Assembly (NCBI GenBank): GCA_041655955.1
Contig: JBBAEN010000002.1
Coordinates: 372,001-436,000, forward strand
Length of the DNA stretch: 64,000 nt
Source: Micavibrio_A sp041655955
GTDB lineage: Bacteria; Pseudomonadota; Alphaproteobacteria; Micavibrionales; Micavibrionaceae
Reading direction: 5' to 3'
Numbering within the stretch: the stretch's first letter is position 1; every line of letters begins with the position of its first letter. Below the pieces are notes generated by a model. That model saw only the letters and a program-made list of their open reading frames with translations, searched no databases and was not told the DNA's origin. Positions 50,510 to 59,004 of this stretch are shown here, piece by piece. Made by a program: the position numbers and the translations under genes.

Positions 50510-50949
50510 GCAAAGACACTTTTGCCCCAATACCTAACACAATTCTGCGCCGTACGGATTTAAGCCACGGCGCGAAATTGTGCTGCGCGCGGCTGATCCA
50601 GTATGCGGGCAAGGATAACAAGGCCTTCCCCAAGCTGCCGACGCTGGCGGCAGAACTGGGCATGTCTGTGCGTGCCGTCCAGCGTTTCTTGTCCGAATTA
50701 GAAGCCCACAAACTTATCGAAACCCAGCGTCGTGGGCGCGGGCAATCCAATCAATATGTCTTGGATAAAGCCTTACTTGTCCACAGGCTGCATTTTGATA
50801 CGCCAGAAGTGGCACATCTAGACACGCCGAAACTGGCACATCCAGATGCGCCAAAAGTGGCGTATCCATATAGAAGAAGAAATAACCTCAAAAAAGAAAT
50901 AGAAGAAATAACAGCAAGCCTTGTGGATAAGTGGAAAATGCCACGCTGA
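50506..50949 (+). CDS. Winged-HTH replication-type protein
   Basis: The 147-residue product has an N-terminal winged helix typical of phage and plasmid replication initiators: FAPIPNTILRRTDLSHGAKLCCARLIQYAGKDNKAFPKLPTLAAELGMSVRAVQRFLSELEAHKLI. The C-terminal part has three near-repeats of about nine residues (DTPEVAHL, DTPKLAHP, DAPKVAYP) and a basic end. It may start phage DNA replication or act as a regulator. No helicase-loader gene follows, so it may be shortened compared with full initiators. Confidence 0.68.
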   Translation: MSKDTFAPIPNTILRRTDLSHGAKLCCARLIQYAGKDNKAFPKLPTLAAELGMSVRAVQRFLSELEAHKLIETQRRGRGQSNQYVLDKALLVHRLHFDTPEVAHLDTPKLAHPDAPKVAYPYRRRNNLKKEIEEITASLVDKWKMPR

Positions 50950-51125
50950 CGGCCACGCATTCAAAGGCGCCTTATTCACTTGCTATATTCTCGAAATGAA
51001 GCGTGTATGCAATGAGCAAAGGAGAGGCATATCCCCGTGGCGATGGGTGTTTTGACTGTGCCGATTTTGATCCAGGCGGGGTTCTAATCGAAATTGGTGG
51101 CTAAATTAGATACAGCACAATTCTA

Positions 51126-51154
51126 TTGACTCAATGGTTAATATTATATACAAT
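51126..51154 (+). promoter_or_regulatory. Promoter of hipBA
   Basis: TTGACT (51126-51131) and TACAAT (51149-51154) each match the sigma-70 consensus at five of six positions with the optimal 17-base spacing. The leader to hipB is about 40 bases. Confidence 0.75.
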
Positions 51155-51185
51155 AAATACAAATAATGCCGTTAATAGTAACCAT
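51134..51185. repeat. Inverted repeat over the hipBA promoter
   Basis: ATGGTTA (51134-51140) and TAACCAT (51179-51185) flank the -10 box. Paired operator half-sites over the promoter would fit autorepression by HipB. Confidence 0.5.
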
Positions 51186-51197
51186 TAGAGAATAAAA

Positions 51198-51521
51198 ATG
51201 CCAAGGAAAACAGCCCCTTTGCCACCTACGTTGGAGGATATCCTGAAAACGCTGGGTGAGAATATTAAGCTGGCGCGTCTGCGCCGCAAGATCACAACAG
51301 TCATGCTGGCCGAGAGATCTGGCATGAACCGTGTGACCCTGCGCAAGGTAGAAAACGGTGACAGTGGTGTAACGCTGGGCGCGTATGCCAGCGTCCTCTT
51401 TAGCCTGGGGCTTGAAAAGGACTTATTACTGATTGGGCAGGATGATCCTCTTGGAAGAAAACTTCAGGATGCTGATCTTACACATACGAAAGAACGTGTA
51501 GCGAAACGGAAAAAATCATGA
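51198..51521 (+). CDS. hipB: HipB-like antitoxin
   Basis: A 107-residue XRE-type helix-turn-helix protein (LGENIKLARLRRKITTVMLAERSGMNRVTLRKVENGDSGVTLGAYASVLFSLGLE) with a basic tail. It overlaps the HipA gene by four bases. In HipBA systems the antitoxin binds and silences the kinase and represses the operon at palindromic operators; an inverted repeat and a near-consensus promoter lie just upstream. Confidence 0.85.
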   Translation: MPRKTAPLPPTLEDILKTLGENIKLARLRRKITTVMLAERSGMNRVTLRKVENGDSGVTLGAYASVLFSLGLEKDLLLIGQDDPLGRKLQDADLTHTKERVAKRKKS

Positions 51522-52801
51522 GCGCCAAACGCCAAACACAAAAAGCAATTCAGGTCTGCGCCCATTGGCAGGGCATGGCAGAGCCTGTTGTTATGGGTAT
51601 GATGTACGCTGCACCATCGCGCGGGAAAGAAATCTTTTCATTTGAATATGCCCCTGCTTGGCTGAAGTCTCCGTATGCTCTTGTGCTTGATCCTAACCTT
51701 GGCCTTTTTTCTGGCCCGCAATATGCGCGGGATGGACATGACAACTTTGGCCTTTTCCTTGATTCCTCTCCCGACCGTTGGGGGCGTGTCTTGATGCAAA
51801 GGCGCGAGGCACAGCAAGCTAAAACCGAAGACCGCGATATTCATACATTGATGGAATCCGATTATCTGCTCGGCGTTTATGATGGTCACCGGATGGGCGC
51901 GTTGCGTTTCCGCCTTTCCGAAGATGGGCCGTTTCTGGACAATCAGGCTGATATGGCTGCACCGCCATGGGCGAAGCTGCGTGATCTGGAGTACGCCAGC
52001 TTGCAGCTGGAACGCCAGGATGCAGAAACTGATAAGGATTATATGAAGTGGCTGAAAATGCTGATCGCGCCAGGCGGTTCTCTTGGCGGCGCACGCCCGA
52101 AAGCTAGCGTGCTGGACGAGCATGGTCATCCGTGGATTGCAAAGTTCCCCAGCCGCCGTGATGAAATCAATATCGGCAGGTGGGAATATCTGGTTTATAA
52201 GCTGGCTCAAGCGGCAGGCGTTGAAACCGTGCAATCGGATATACGCAATTTCTCAGGTGAATACGATACATTCCTGAGCAAGCGTTTTGACCGGACAGAA
52301 AGTGGCGAGCGTGTACATTTTGCCTCGGCCATGACGTTGCTGGGTAAGCAGGATGGCGATGGTGGGGACACAGGCGTTAGCTATCTTGACCTTGCCGAAT
52401 TCTTGATGCGGCACGGCGCTGAGGCTAATAAAGATCTGGAGCAGCTATGGCGGCGCATTGTCTTTTACATTTGCGTATCGAACACAGATGATCACTTGCG
52501 CAATCACGGCTTCTTATTGCGCGATAGCGGCTGGGTACTGTCCCCAGCCTACGATATCAACCCTGTTGCGACGGGTAGCGGTCTTGCTCTCAATATATCC
52601 AAGGAAGACAACAGCCAGAGCCTTGACCTTGTCCGCAGTGTTGCGCCCGTATTCCGCATAGATGATGGACGGGCTAATGAGATTATTGGTGATGTCATTA
52701 ATGCTGTGCGCAATTGGGAGGAGCTGGCCAAAAAGCTGAAATTACCATCGCGCGAGATTAGTCAAATGAAGAGTGCCTTCCGAGCGGCAGAAGGAAGCTA
52801 A
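51518..52801 (+). CDS. hipA: HipA-like serine/threonine kinase toxin
   Basis: The 427-residue product has the HipA N-terminal couple domain (about 15-130) and the kinase core: SLGGARPKA (188-196), the catalytic loop NTDDHLRNHGF (322-332) and the metal-binding LSPAYDINP (341-349). E. coli HipA phosphorylates glutamyl-tRNA synthetase and causes persistence; HipA relatives can hit other synthetases, so the target here is open. The catalytic residues look intact, so the toxin should be active. A 93-aa gene follows after 20 bases and may belong to the module. Confidence 0.88.
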   Translation: MSAKRQTQKAIQVCAHWQGMAEPVVMGMMYAAPSRGKEIFSFEYAPAWLKSPYALVLDPNLGLFSGPQYARDGHDNFGLFLDSSPDRWGRVLMQRREAQQAKTEDRDIHTLMESDYLLGVYDGHRMGALRFRLSEDGPFLDNQADMAAPPWAKLRDLEYASLQLERQDAETDKDYMKWLKMLIAPGGSLGGARPKASVLDEHGHPWIAKFPSRRDEINIGRWEYLVYKLAQAAGVETVQSDIRNFSGEYDTFLSKRFDRTESGERVHFASAMTLLGKQDGDGGDTGVSYLDLAEFLMRHGAEANKDLEQLWRRIVFYICVSNTDDHLRNHGFLLRDSGWVLSPAYDINPVATGSGLALNISKEDNSQSLDLVRSVAPVFRIDDGRANEIIGDVINAVRNWEELAKKLKLPSREISQMKSAFRAAEGS

Positions 52802-52821
52802 CAAAAGACCTTGTAGAGCAA

Positions 52822-53103
52822 ATGCCTCTTCTGGATAAGATTGAGAAAAAGAAATTCAGAATCGTTTGTATTGCGAATGATTCCGAAGCATTCAATTTTG
52901 CTTCTGAGGTTAAGGAGATTTTTGTGAACCATGGATTTGAATACGAAGGCATGGTTAGCTCCACCGGTCCTGTTGGTGGTGATGGACGCATTGTTATCCA
53001 AAGTCACGAGGACGGTGTTGATATTCTGGTTGGTATGAACACCAAGACAGCAACTCCCCTGCTAGAAATGGGCGGATTAATGACTGGTCTTGGAAAAATA
53101 TAA
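52822..53103 (+). CDS. Hypothetical protein after hipA, 93 aa
   Basis: A 93-residue protein starting MPLLDKIEKKKFRIVCIANDSEAFNFASEVKEIFVNHGFEYEG with an alternating beta-alpha pattern, no membrane segment and no known motif. It lies 20 bases after hipA and before a shared terminator, so it is part of the hipBA transcript. It may be a third component or an unrelated passenger. Confidence 0.6.
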   Translation: MPLLDKIEKKKFRIVCIANDSEAFNFASEVKEIFVNHGFEYEGMVSSTGPVGGDGRIVIQSHEDGVDILVGMNTKTATPLLEMGGLMTGLGKI

Positions 53104-53184
53104 AATGTTCGCGAACATTTTTGTTGCGGACACGGCGAACAGATTTTGCCATTCTAATACCTATCATCGCGATCATTGCATTCG

Positions 53185-53211
53185 AAGCCACGCCTCACCG
53201 CGTGGCTTTTT
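53185..53211 (+). terminator. Intrinsic terminator of the hipBA transcript
   Basis: AGCCACGC (53186-53193) pairs with GCGTGGCT (53200-53207), followed by TTTTT. Confidence 0.88.
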
Positions 53212-53294
53212 GCATATGAGGTGCAGTGGCAAAGGCAAAAAGGTACTTCCGGCGATTGGCCCCTATGCGGCGGGCTAAGGCGCAGGACTTTTTT

Positions 53295-53417
53295 AGTCAC
53301 AGACTATTTTTCTGGGTGCGCAGTTTACGCACCTGACCCCAAAAACAGCAGAAAATAAAGGCTTTCAAAGGTGCGTACCCAGAAATGCGCACCCGCCCTT
53401 TTGTGACTGCGCACCCA
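53295..53417. repeat. Nested inverted repeats before the methyltransferase gene
   Basis: TGGGTGCGCAGT (53313-53324) matches ACTGCGCACCCA (53406-53417) as a perfect 12-base inverted repeat, and AGTCACA (53295-53301) matches TGTGACT (53402-53408). Inside, TACGCACC (53326-53333) pairs with GGTGCGTA (53370-53377). The unit GGTGCG or its complement occurs five times, ending 12 bases before the AAAGGAG-ATG start. Confidence 0.75.
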
Positions 53418-53436
53418 AAAATTAAAGGAGAAATAC

Positions 53437-54690
53437 ATGACCGCAGATCTGGCTCTGAATGTCGAATATATTTCTGTCGATCACCTGATCCCCTATGTCA
53501 ATAACGCCCGCACCCATTCCGATGATCAGGTGGCGCAGATCGCAGGATCGATGACGGAATTTGGCTTCGTCAATCCGATTTTGATTGGAGATGACGGAGG
53601 TATTATTGCCGGTCATGGGCGTTTGATGGCGGCGCGGATGGTCGGCATCAAAGAAGTTCCTGCCATCCGTTTAAGCCATTTGTCAGAGGCGCAACGTCGT
53701 GCGCTGGTGATTGCCGATAACAAAATCGCTGAGAACGCTGGCTGGAACGATGAATTGCTGCGGCAGGAATTGCAGGCGCTGGAGGGCGAGGAATTCGACC
53801 TTTCGTTGCTGGGTTTTAACGATGACGAGCTGGAAGCCTTTCTAGACGGTGATGCAGACAGTGAAGGCTTGACGGACGAAAATGCTGCACCGGAAATCCC
53901 TGAAAATCCTGTCAGCGTGCTGGGCGATTTATGGATATGTGGTGATCATAAAATCCTGTGCGGGGATTCCACGCTGATTGACAGCTATCAAACGCTGCTG
54001 GGAGACGAGTTGGCCGACATGGTGTTTACCGATCCCCCGTACAACGTCAATTACGCGAACTCAGCCAAGGATAAGATGCGCGGCAAATCCCGTCCGATTC
54101 AAAATGACAATCTGGGCGCAGATTTTGGAGCGTTTTTGTATGATGTTTGCACCAATCTGATGATGGTCTGCAAAGGGGCGATGTACATTTGCATGTCATC
54201 CTCGGAGCTGCATACGCTTCATGGCGCGTTTTCGGAAGCCGGCGGCAAATGGTCGACCTTCATCATCTGGGCGAAAAACACCTTCACGCTGGGGCGGTCT
54301 GATTATCAGCGCCAGTACGAACCGATCCTCTATGGCTGGAAGAACGGCCACGAGCATTTCTGGTGCGGAGCGCGGGATCAGAGCGATGTCTGGTTTGTAA
54401 ACAAGCCCGTGAAAAACGATTTGCATCCGACCATGAAGCCGGTCGAGCTGGTGGAACGCGCCCTGCACAATTCCAGCAAGACCAAGGATATCGTATTGGA
54501 TGCGTTCGGCGGTTCGGGCAGCACCATGATCGCTTGCGAGAAAACCGGACGCCGCGCCCGCCTAATCGAGCTTGAGCCAAAATACGCCGATGTCATCGTC
54601 AAGCGCTGGCAGGAGTTTACGGGCAAGAAAGCAAACCTGGCCGCGACTGGCCAGGGTTTTGATGAGTTGGAGAAAGAACGCTTACGCTGA
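53437..54690 (+). CDS. ParB/Srx-domain DNA methyltransferase
   Basis: The 417-residue product joins an N-terminal ParB/sulfiredoxin-like nuclease-type domain (about 10-100, PILIGDDGGIIAGHGRLMAARMVG) to a C-terminal N6-adenine or N4-cytosine methyltransferase: DPPY at 199-202, later DAFGGSGST at 355-363, the order of the beta class to which CcrM belongs. No restriction enzyme is adjacent, so it is probably an orphan phage methyltransferase that protects or marks phage DNA. AAAGGAG precedes the ATG. Its end overlaps the convergent DUF3489 gene by nine bases. Confidence 0.88.
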   Translation: MTADLALNVEYISVDHLIPYVNNARTHSDDQVAQIAGSMTEFGFVNPILIGDDGGIIAGHGRLMAARMVGIKEVPAIRLSHLSEAQRRALVIADNKIAENAGWNDELLRQELQALEGEEFDLSLLGFNDDELEAFLDGDADSEGLTDENAAPEIPENPVSVLGDLWICGDHKILCGDSTLIDSYQTLLGDELADMVFTDPPYNVNYANSAKDKMRGKSRPIQNDNLGADFGAFLYDVCTNLMMVCKGAMYICMSSSELHTLHGAFSEAGGKWSTFIIWAKNTFTLGRSDYQRQYEPILYGWKNGHEHFWCGARDQSDVWFVNKPVKNDLHPTMKPVELVERALHNSSKTKDIVLDAFGGSGSTMIACEKTGRRARLIELEPKYADVIVKRWQEFTGKKANLAATGQGFDELEKERLR

Positions 54691-55032
54691 GGCTTCTTCC
54701 GCCTTGGCGGGCACTTCCCCGATACGGTAACGCCGCTCATCGCTGATGCGTTCGCTGGTGACGGTTTTTCCAGCCTTTTTCAGCATGGAAAGGAAGCCGC
54801 GCACCGTGTGGCTTTGCCAGTTGGTCTGCTGCATCATCTCGTTGATGGTTGCGCCTTCGGGGCGTTCCAGCAACGCAATGATTAGGGCTTTCTTGCTGGT
54901 CTTCGGTTCGGTGACGGCCTGAACCGCTTCCAGTTGGGGTTTTACGACCTTGGCAGGCATGGTGCGCGGCTTTGGTGCAGGCTTCTTCGCTGCCGATTTC
55001 TTGGATGCGGGTTTCTTTTTTGCGGTGGCCAT
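54682..55032 (-). CDS. DUF3489 protein
   Basis: A 116-residue protein with a Lys/Ala/Pro-rich N-terminal tail resembling histone-like tails (about 1-45) and the DUF3489 winged helix (SKKALIIALLERPEGATINEMMQQTNWQSHTVRGFLSMLKKAGKTVTSERISDERRYRI). Family members are common in alphaproteobacterial phages and islands; a DNA-binding regulatory role is likely. AAAGGAG precedes its ATG. It is the only leftward gene in this part of the phage apart from the HxlR and HEPN genes. Confidence 0.8.
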   Translation of the reverse strand: MATAKKKPASKKSAAKKPAPKPRTMPAKVVKPQLEAVQAVTEPKTSKKALIIALLERPEGATINEMMQQTNWQSHTVRGFLSMLKKAGKTVTSERISDERRYRIGEVPAKAEEASA

Positions 55033-55122
55033 GATGATGCTCCTTTTGTTGGCGTTGCATCGTCATGAACGCTTCTATTCACCGCGAAGTAAAGTTGAAC
55101 AGATCAGGAAAAGCGAGGGATT

Positions 55123-55500
55123 ATGCCTTTTGCAGCGCCTACGCCGTGTCGACATCCGGGGTGTCCTGCGGTTGTGAATGTGCCCGGATATTGCGCAAAG
55201 CATCAACGTGACGCGCGTCAGTGGGATAACAAGGCTCGCGCTCGGCAAAGGCAGGCGAAACGCGCTTTGCCGACCAATGATCGGCGGTGGCGACGGTTAA
55301 GAGCGCTGGTGCTGCAGGAGCAACCTTTATGCGCTTTGTGCGCGCAGGCTGGCCTTGTGAAGGCTGCGAGCGTTGTCGATCATATCAATGGCGATGCGCT
55401 GGATAATGACCGCAGTAATTTACAGGCGCTGTGTGCCTCGTGCCATGCACGTAAAACGGCACGCGAGGATGGCGGGTTTGGCAATCCAAAGCGCCGTTAG
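55123..55500 (+). CDS. HNH endonuclease
   Basis: A 125-residue Cys-rich basic protein with an HNH nuclease domain: CALCAQAGLVKAASVVDHINGDALDNDRSNLQALCASCHARKT, with H in DHINGD as catalytic residue and two CxxC pairs for zinc, plus an extra N-terminal Cys pair (CRHPGCPAVVNVPGYCAKH). Such nucleases sit directly before the terminases in many HK97-type phages and are needed for packaging cleavage with the large terminase. GAGGG lies just before the ATG. Confidence 0.88.
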   Translation: MPFAAPTPCRHPGCPAVVNVPGYCAKHQRDARQWDNKARARQRQAKRALPTNDRRWRRLRALVLQEQPLCALCAQAGLVKAASVVDHINGDALDNDRSNLQALCASCHARKTAREDGGFGNPKRR

Positions 55501-55609
55501 CCTTGTCATATCAGGCGGGGGAGGCAAAGTCTGGGGCTAAGGCCGAGCGGTACGCGCCCCCCGTCAAATTTTTGTGCCCGCGAAATTGGCATAGGGGGGT
55601 ATCAAGCCC

Positions 55610-56071
55610 ATGAGAGGAAGGAAGCCAAAGCCGACGGCTCTGAAACTGGTTGCGGGTAACCCCGGAAAAAGAAAAATCAATAAGCAAGAACCTCAACCAC
55701 GCGCCGATCTGGCGGCTGCACCTGCATGGCTATCGCAGCGTCAACAGAATATCTGGCGCGATGTTGTGGAGTTTGCGCCGCCGGGGCTTTTAAAAGATGT
55801 TGATGCTTCCGTGTTTGCCGTATGGGTGGTGGCTTATGATTTGTATCAGGAAGCCAGCGACAAATTGGCGCGTACAGGGATGTTAGTTAAAGCACCCAAT
55901 ACCGGTGTTCCTATGCAGTCGCCATATCTGGCGATTGTAAACAAGCAAGCGCAAATCATGATGAAGGCGGCGGCGGAGATGGGTTTTACGCCTGCCTCCC
56001 GCTCACGCGTGGTCATTAAACAGGATACGAAAACAGAAGATGACCCTTGGAATGTGATTGCGGGGGGATAG
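55610..56071 (+). CDS. Small terminase subunit (P27 family)
   Basis: The 153-residue product begins MRGRKPKPTALKLVAGNPGKR, the family's signature start, and is otherwise helical (LAAAPAWLSQRQQNIWRDVVEFAPPGLLKDVDASVFAVW). P27-type small terminases recognise phage DNA and hand it to the large subunit. It follows the HNH nuclease and precedes the large terminase by six bases. Confidence 0.9.
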   Translation: MRGRKPKPTALKLVAGNPGKRKINKQEPQPRADLAAAPAWLSQRQQNIWRDVVEFAPPGLLKDVDASVFAVWVVAYDLYQEASDKLARTGMLVKAPNTGVPMQSPYLAIVNKQAQIMMKAAAEMGFTPASRSRVVIKQDTKTEDDPWNVIAGG

Positions 56072-56077
56072 AAGACT

Positions 56078-57775
56078 ATGCCGAAAAACTATACCGCTAT
56101 TGCCAAGCGCTATGCTGAATCTGTGGTAGCGGGGTATGTGCCTGCAAACCAATGGGTCAAGAAGGCTTGCCAGCGGCAATTGGATGATTTGAAGCGCTTT
56201 AAAGGAAAGAATTCGCCCTATCGCTTCAATCCCATCCTAACGGACTCACAAGGTCGTAAATATCGTCCGGCGGATAATTTATGTGCCTTTGTTGAATTGC
56301 TGCCGCATATAAAAGGCCCATTGGCAGGGCAAATGATTATTCTTGAGCCATGGCAGATTTTCATTCTTTCAACGATTTTCGGGTGGGTTGATAAAGGTGG
56401 CAGGCGGCGTTTTCGCCGTGTCTATATTGAAGTCCCGCGTGGGAATGCGAAATCCACCCTGTCTTCTGCCGTAGGGCTTTATATGCTGACGGCAGATGGT
56501 GAAGGTGGTGCAGAGTGCTATTCTTTGGCCACCACGCGGGATCAGGCACGCATTGTTTTTGGTGATGCGCAGCAAATGGCCAGAAAATCAAAAGGATTTC
56601 GGGCGCGATATGGCGTTACTGTGGGGGCGCATAATATCCATGTTCTGGCCACGGCATCAAAGTTTGAAGCCTTGTCGGCAGAAGGTTCTACGCTGGATGG
56701 CCTCAATATCCATTTTGGCTGTATTGATGAGCTGCACGCTCATAAAACCCGTACGGTTTATGATGTTGTTGAAACGGCAACGGGTAAACGGGATAATTCA
56801 TTGCTGTGGGTTATTACAACGGCGGGTTCTGACCGTGCGGGTATTTGTTATGAAGTGCGCAGCTTCGTTACAAAAGTGCTTTCAAATATCGTTGAAGATG
56901 AGAGCCAGTTTGGCATTATCTATGGCCTTGATGATACGGATGATTGGGCAGTGGAAGATGCCTTGATTAAGGCTAATCCCAATTGGGGGATTTCTGTCAG
57001 GCCGGAAGTCGTGTTGCCGTTACAAGCTAAGGCTATGCAATTACCCTCGGCGACAAATAACTTTCGCACAAAACATTGCAATGACTGGGTAAGCACGGAT
57101 ACCGCATGGATGGATATTCGTGCATGGGAAAAATGCGCGGATACAGCCTTGCCGCTAGAGGCATTCGAGGGACAATCATGTTGGATCGGGATTGATTTGG
57201 CCAGCAAGATTGATATTGCCTCTATGGCTATCCTGTTTGAACAAGAGGGCAGAATGGTGAGCTTTGTACGGCATTTTTTGCCTGAAGAAACCGTATTCTC
57301 TGCAGCAAATAGTCAATATCAGGGTTGGATGAATGCAGGCCACTTAACGGCCACACCGGGCAATGTCACCGATTTTTCACTGATTGAAGATGAGTTGCTG
57401 GATTGGAGCCGCCGTTTTGATGTGAAAGCGGTTGCCTTCGACCCGTTTCAGGCCACGCAATTTTCAACGCGCATGATGGGAGAAGGTTTGCCCATGATTG
57501 AAGTGCGCCCGACCGTTTTAAACTTTTCCGAACCTATGAAGCAATTAGAGGCGCTGGTTTTGCAAGGCAAGTTTGCCTTTGATGGTGATCCTGTTTTGAC
57601 ATGGATGGTAAGCAATGTGGTTTGCCATCGTGACGCGAAGGATAATATCTACCCGCGCAAGGAACGCCCTGAAAATAAAATCGATGGCGTTATCGCTATC
57701 TTGATGGGGCTTAATCGTTTCCTGCTCGAAAATGGCGATAGCGGGGTTATCGAACAAGGATTTGTTGCTTTATGA
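56078..57775 (+). CDS. Large terminase subunit
   Basis: The 565-residue packaging motor has an N-terminal ATPase (Walker A-like EVPRGNAKSTLSSAV, Walker B IHFGCIDELHAH) and a C-terminal nuclease with acidic residues in WIGIDLASKIDIAS and VKAVAFDPFQATQF and near the end (KIDGVIAILMGLNRF). It belongs to the HK97-like terminase group. It overlaps the portal gene by four bases. Confidence 0.95.
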   Translation: MPKNYTAIAKRYAESVVAGYVPANQWVKKACQRQLDDLKRFKGKNSPYRFNPILTDSQGRKYRPADNLCAFVELLPHIKGPLAGQMIILEPWQIFILSTIFGWVDKGGRRRFRRVYIEVPRGNAKSTLSSAVGLYMLTADGEGGAECYSLATTRDQARIVFGDAQQMARKSKGFRARYGVTVGAHNIHVLATASKFEALSAEGSTLDGLNIHFGCIDELHAHKTRTVYDVVETATGKRDNSLLWVITTAGSDRAGICYEVRSFVTKVLSNIVEDESQFGIIYGLDDTDDWAVEDALIKANPNWGISVRPEVVLPLQAKAMQLPSATNNFRTKHCNDWVSTDTAWMDIRAWEKCADTALPLEAFEGQSCWIGIDLASKIDIASMAILFEQEGRMVSFVRHFLPEETVFSAANSQYQGWMNAGHLTATPGNVTDFSLIEDELLDWSRRFDVKAVAFDPFQATQFSTRMMGEGLPMIEVRPTVLNFSEPMKQLEALVLQGKFAFDGDPVLTWMVSNVVCHRDAKDNIYPRKERPENKIDGVIAILMGLNRFLLENGDSGVIEQGFVAL

Positions 57776-59004
57776 GCCTTTTCTCAATTTTCAAAAAACG
57801 CCCTGTTGCGATAGAGCCACACAATACAATTGAGCTGGGCAGCGCCGAACTTTACGAACTGCTTTCCGGCATGCCGTCGGTTTCTGGCGTTGCGGTGACG
57901 GAACAATCGGCGCTACGGGTCACAGCGGTTTATGCCTGTGTTCGTTTGATTGCAGGGGCGATAGCCAGCCTGCCGCTCAATATCTATCAAAGAACGGAAG
58001 ACGGGCGGGAACGCATACGCCCGGATTTATGGTGGCTTTTGAATGAGCAGCCCTGCCCGCACGTCTCTGCCGCTGTGTTCTGGGAGTATATGGTGGGGCA
58101 AATGCTTCTTGCCGGTGATGGCCTTGCAGCAATAGAACGTGGCCGCGGCGGAAAAATTTTGGCCTTACATCCTTTGGATAGCCGTTCTGTATCCATTCGC
58201 AAAATTGAAGGGCGTTTGCGTTATGAGTTTTCTCATGCTGGCACATGGGTAGGGAGAGATCAGGACGACATTTTGCACATTCCGGGTTTTGGTTTTAACG
58301 GTCTGCGAGGTATGAGCGTTATTCGTCATGCTGCCAAAGAAGCGATCGGTCTTGCGCTGGCGGCAGAGGAATTCAGCGCCCGATTTTTTGCCAGCGGCGC
58401 GCATCCTGATGTTGCTTTAAAAGTGGCCGGTAAGATGAACCAAGAGCAAATTGATAATCTACGCCGTATCTGGGCGCAAAAATATGGTGGAGCGCATAAT
58501 ACAAGTTTGCCGATTGTCCTTACAGAAGGAACAGATTTAAAGGAACTTACAATTTCGGCACAGGATTCCCAATTGATCGAAGCGCGCCGTTTTCAGGTGT
58601 CCGATATCGCCCGCGCGTTTGGTGTGCCACCGCATATGATTGGGGAAACGGATAAATCAACCTCTTGGGGGTCAGGCATTGAGCAGCAAAGCATCGGCTT
58701 TGTTCAATATACACTTGCCCCGCATCTCAATCGTATTGAGCAGGAAATTAACCGTAAGTGCTTTTGGACGGAGCGATATTTTTCAGAATTCAATGTGGAA
58801 GGGCTTTTGCGCGGCGATTCAAAATCACGGGCGGAATATTACACCAAGGCGCTGGGCGGTACGCAAAATCCGGCATGGATGACACAAAATGAGGTGCGCC
58901 GCCTTGAAAACCTTCCGGCTTTATCAGGCGCAGATATTTTATCAAAACCGAAAGAGGGCAAAGATGTTACAGAAAAACAAGATACAGCAACTGTTGCAGG
59001 ATAA
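57772..59004 (+). CDS. HK97-family portal protein
   Basis: The 410-residue portal forms the ring through which DNA enters the head. Typical segments are VTAVYACVRLIAGAIASLPLNIY near the N-terminus, LLNEQPCPHVSAAVFWEYM, and DIARAFGVPPHMIGETDKSTSWGSGIEQQSIGFVQYTLAPHL. It starts in an ATGA overlap with the large terminase, and the protease gene starts inside its last 41 bases. Confidence 0.95.
   Translation: MSLFSIFKKRPVAIEPHNTIELGSAELYELLSGMPSVSGVAVTEQSALRVTAVYACVRLIAGAIASLPLNIYQRTEDGRERIRPDLWWLLNEQPCPHVSAAVFWEYMVGQMLLAGDGLAAIERGRGGKILALHPLDSRSVSIRKIEGRLRYEFSHAGTWVGRDQDDILHIPGFGFNGLRGMSVIRHAAKEAIGLALAAEEFSARFFASGAHPDVALKVAGKMNQEQIDNLRRIWAQKYGGAHNTSLPIVLTEGTDLKELTISAQDSQLIEARRFQVSDIARAFGVPPHMIGETDKSTSWGSGIEQQSIGFVQYTLAPHLNRIEQEINRKCFWTERYFSEFNVEGLLRGDSKSRAEYYTKALGGTQNPAWMTQNEVRRLENLPALSGADILSKPKEGKDVTEKQDTATVAG

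Larger units (their letters stand above)
53104..53436. other. Intergenic region with terminator and GGTGCG repeats
   Basis: The 333 bases after the hipBA unit contain the terminator at 53185-53211 and then a set of inverted GGTGCG-type repeats before the methyltransferase gene. Short open frames here lack ribosome sites and overlap the terminator, so I do not call them. Confidence 0.6.

Noticed and set aside
51012..51104. 30-codon frame with a CxxC pair before hipB
   Set aside because: Poor ribosome site and no conservation evidence; it may be a gene remnant, but this cannot be shown.
53090..53278. 62-codon frame after the 93-aa gene
   Set aside because: It starts inside the previous gene, runs through the terminator hairpin and has no ribosome site.
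53295..53417. Repeats considered as a CRISPR array
   Set aside because: The units are short, inverted and unequally spaced, without spacer-sized unique segments; no cas genes are near.
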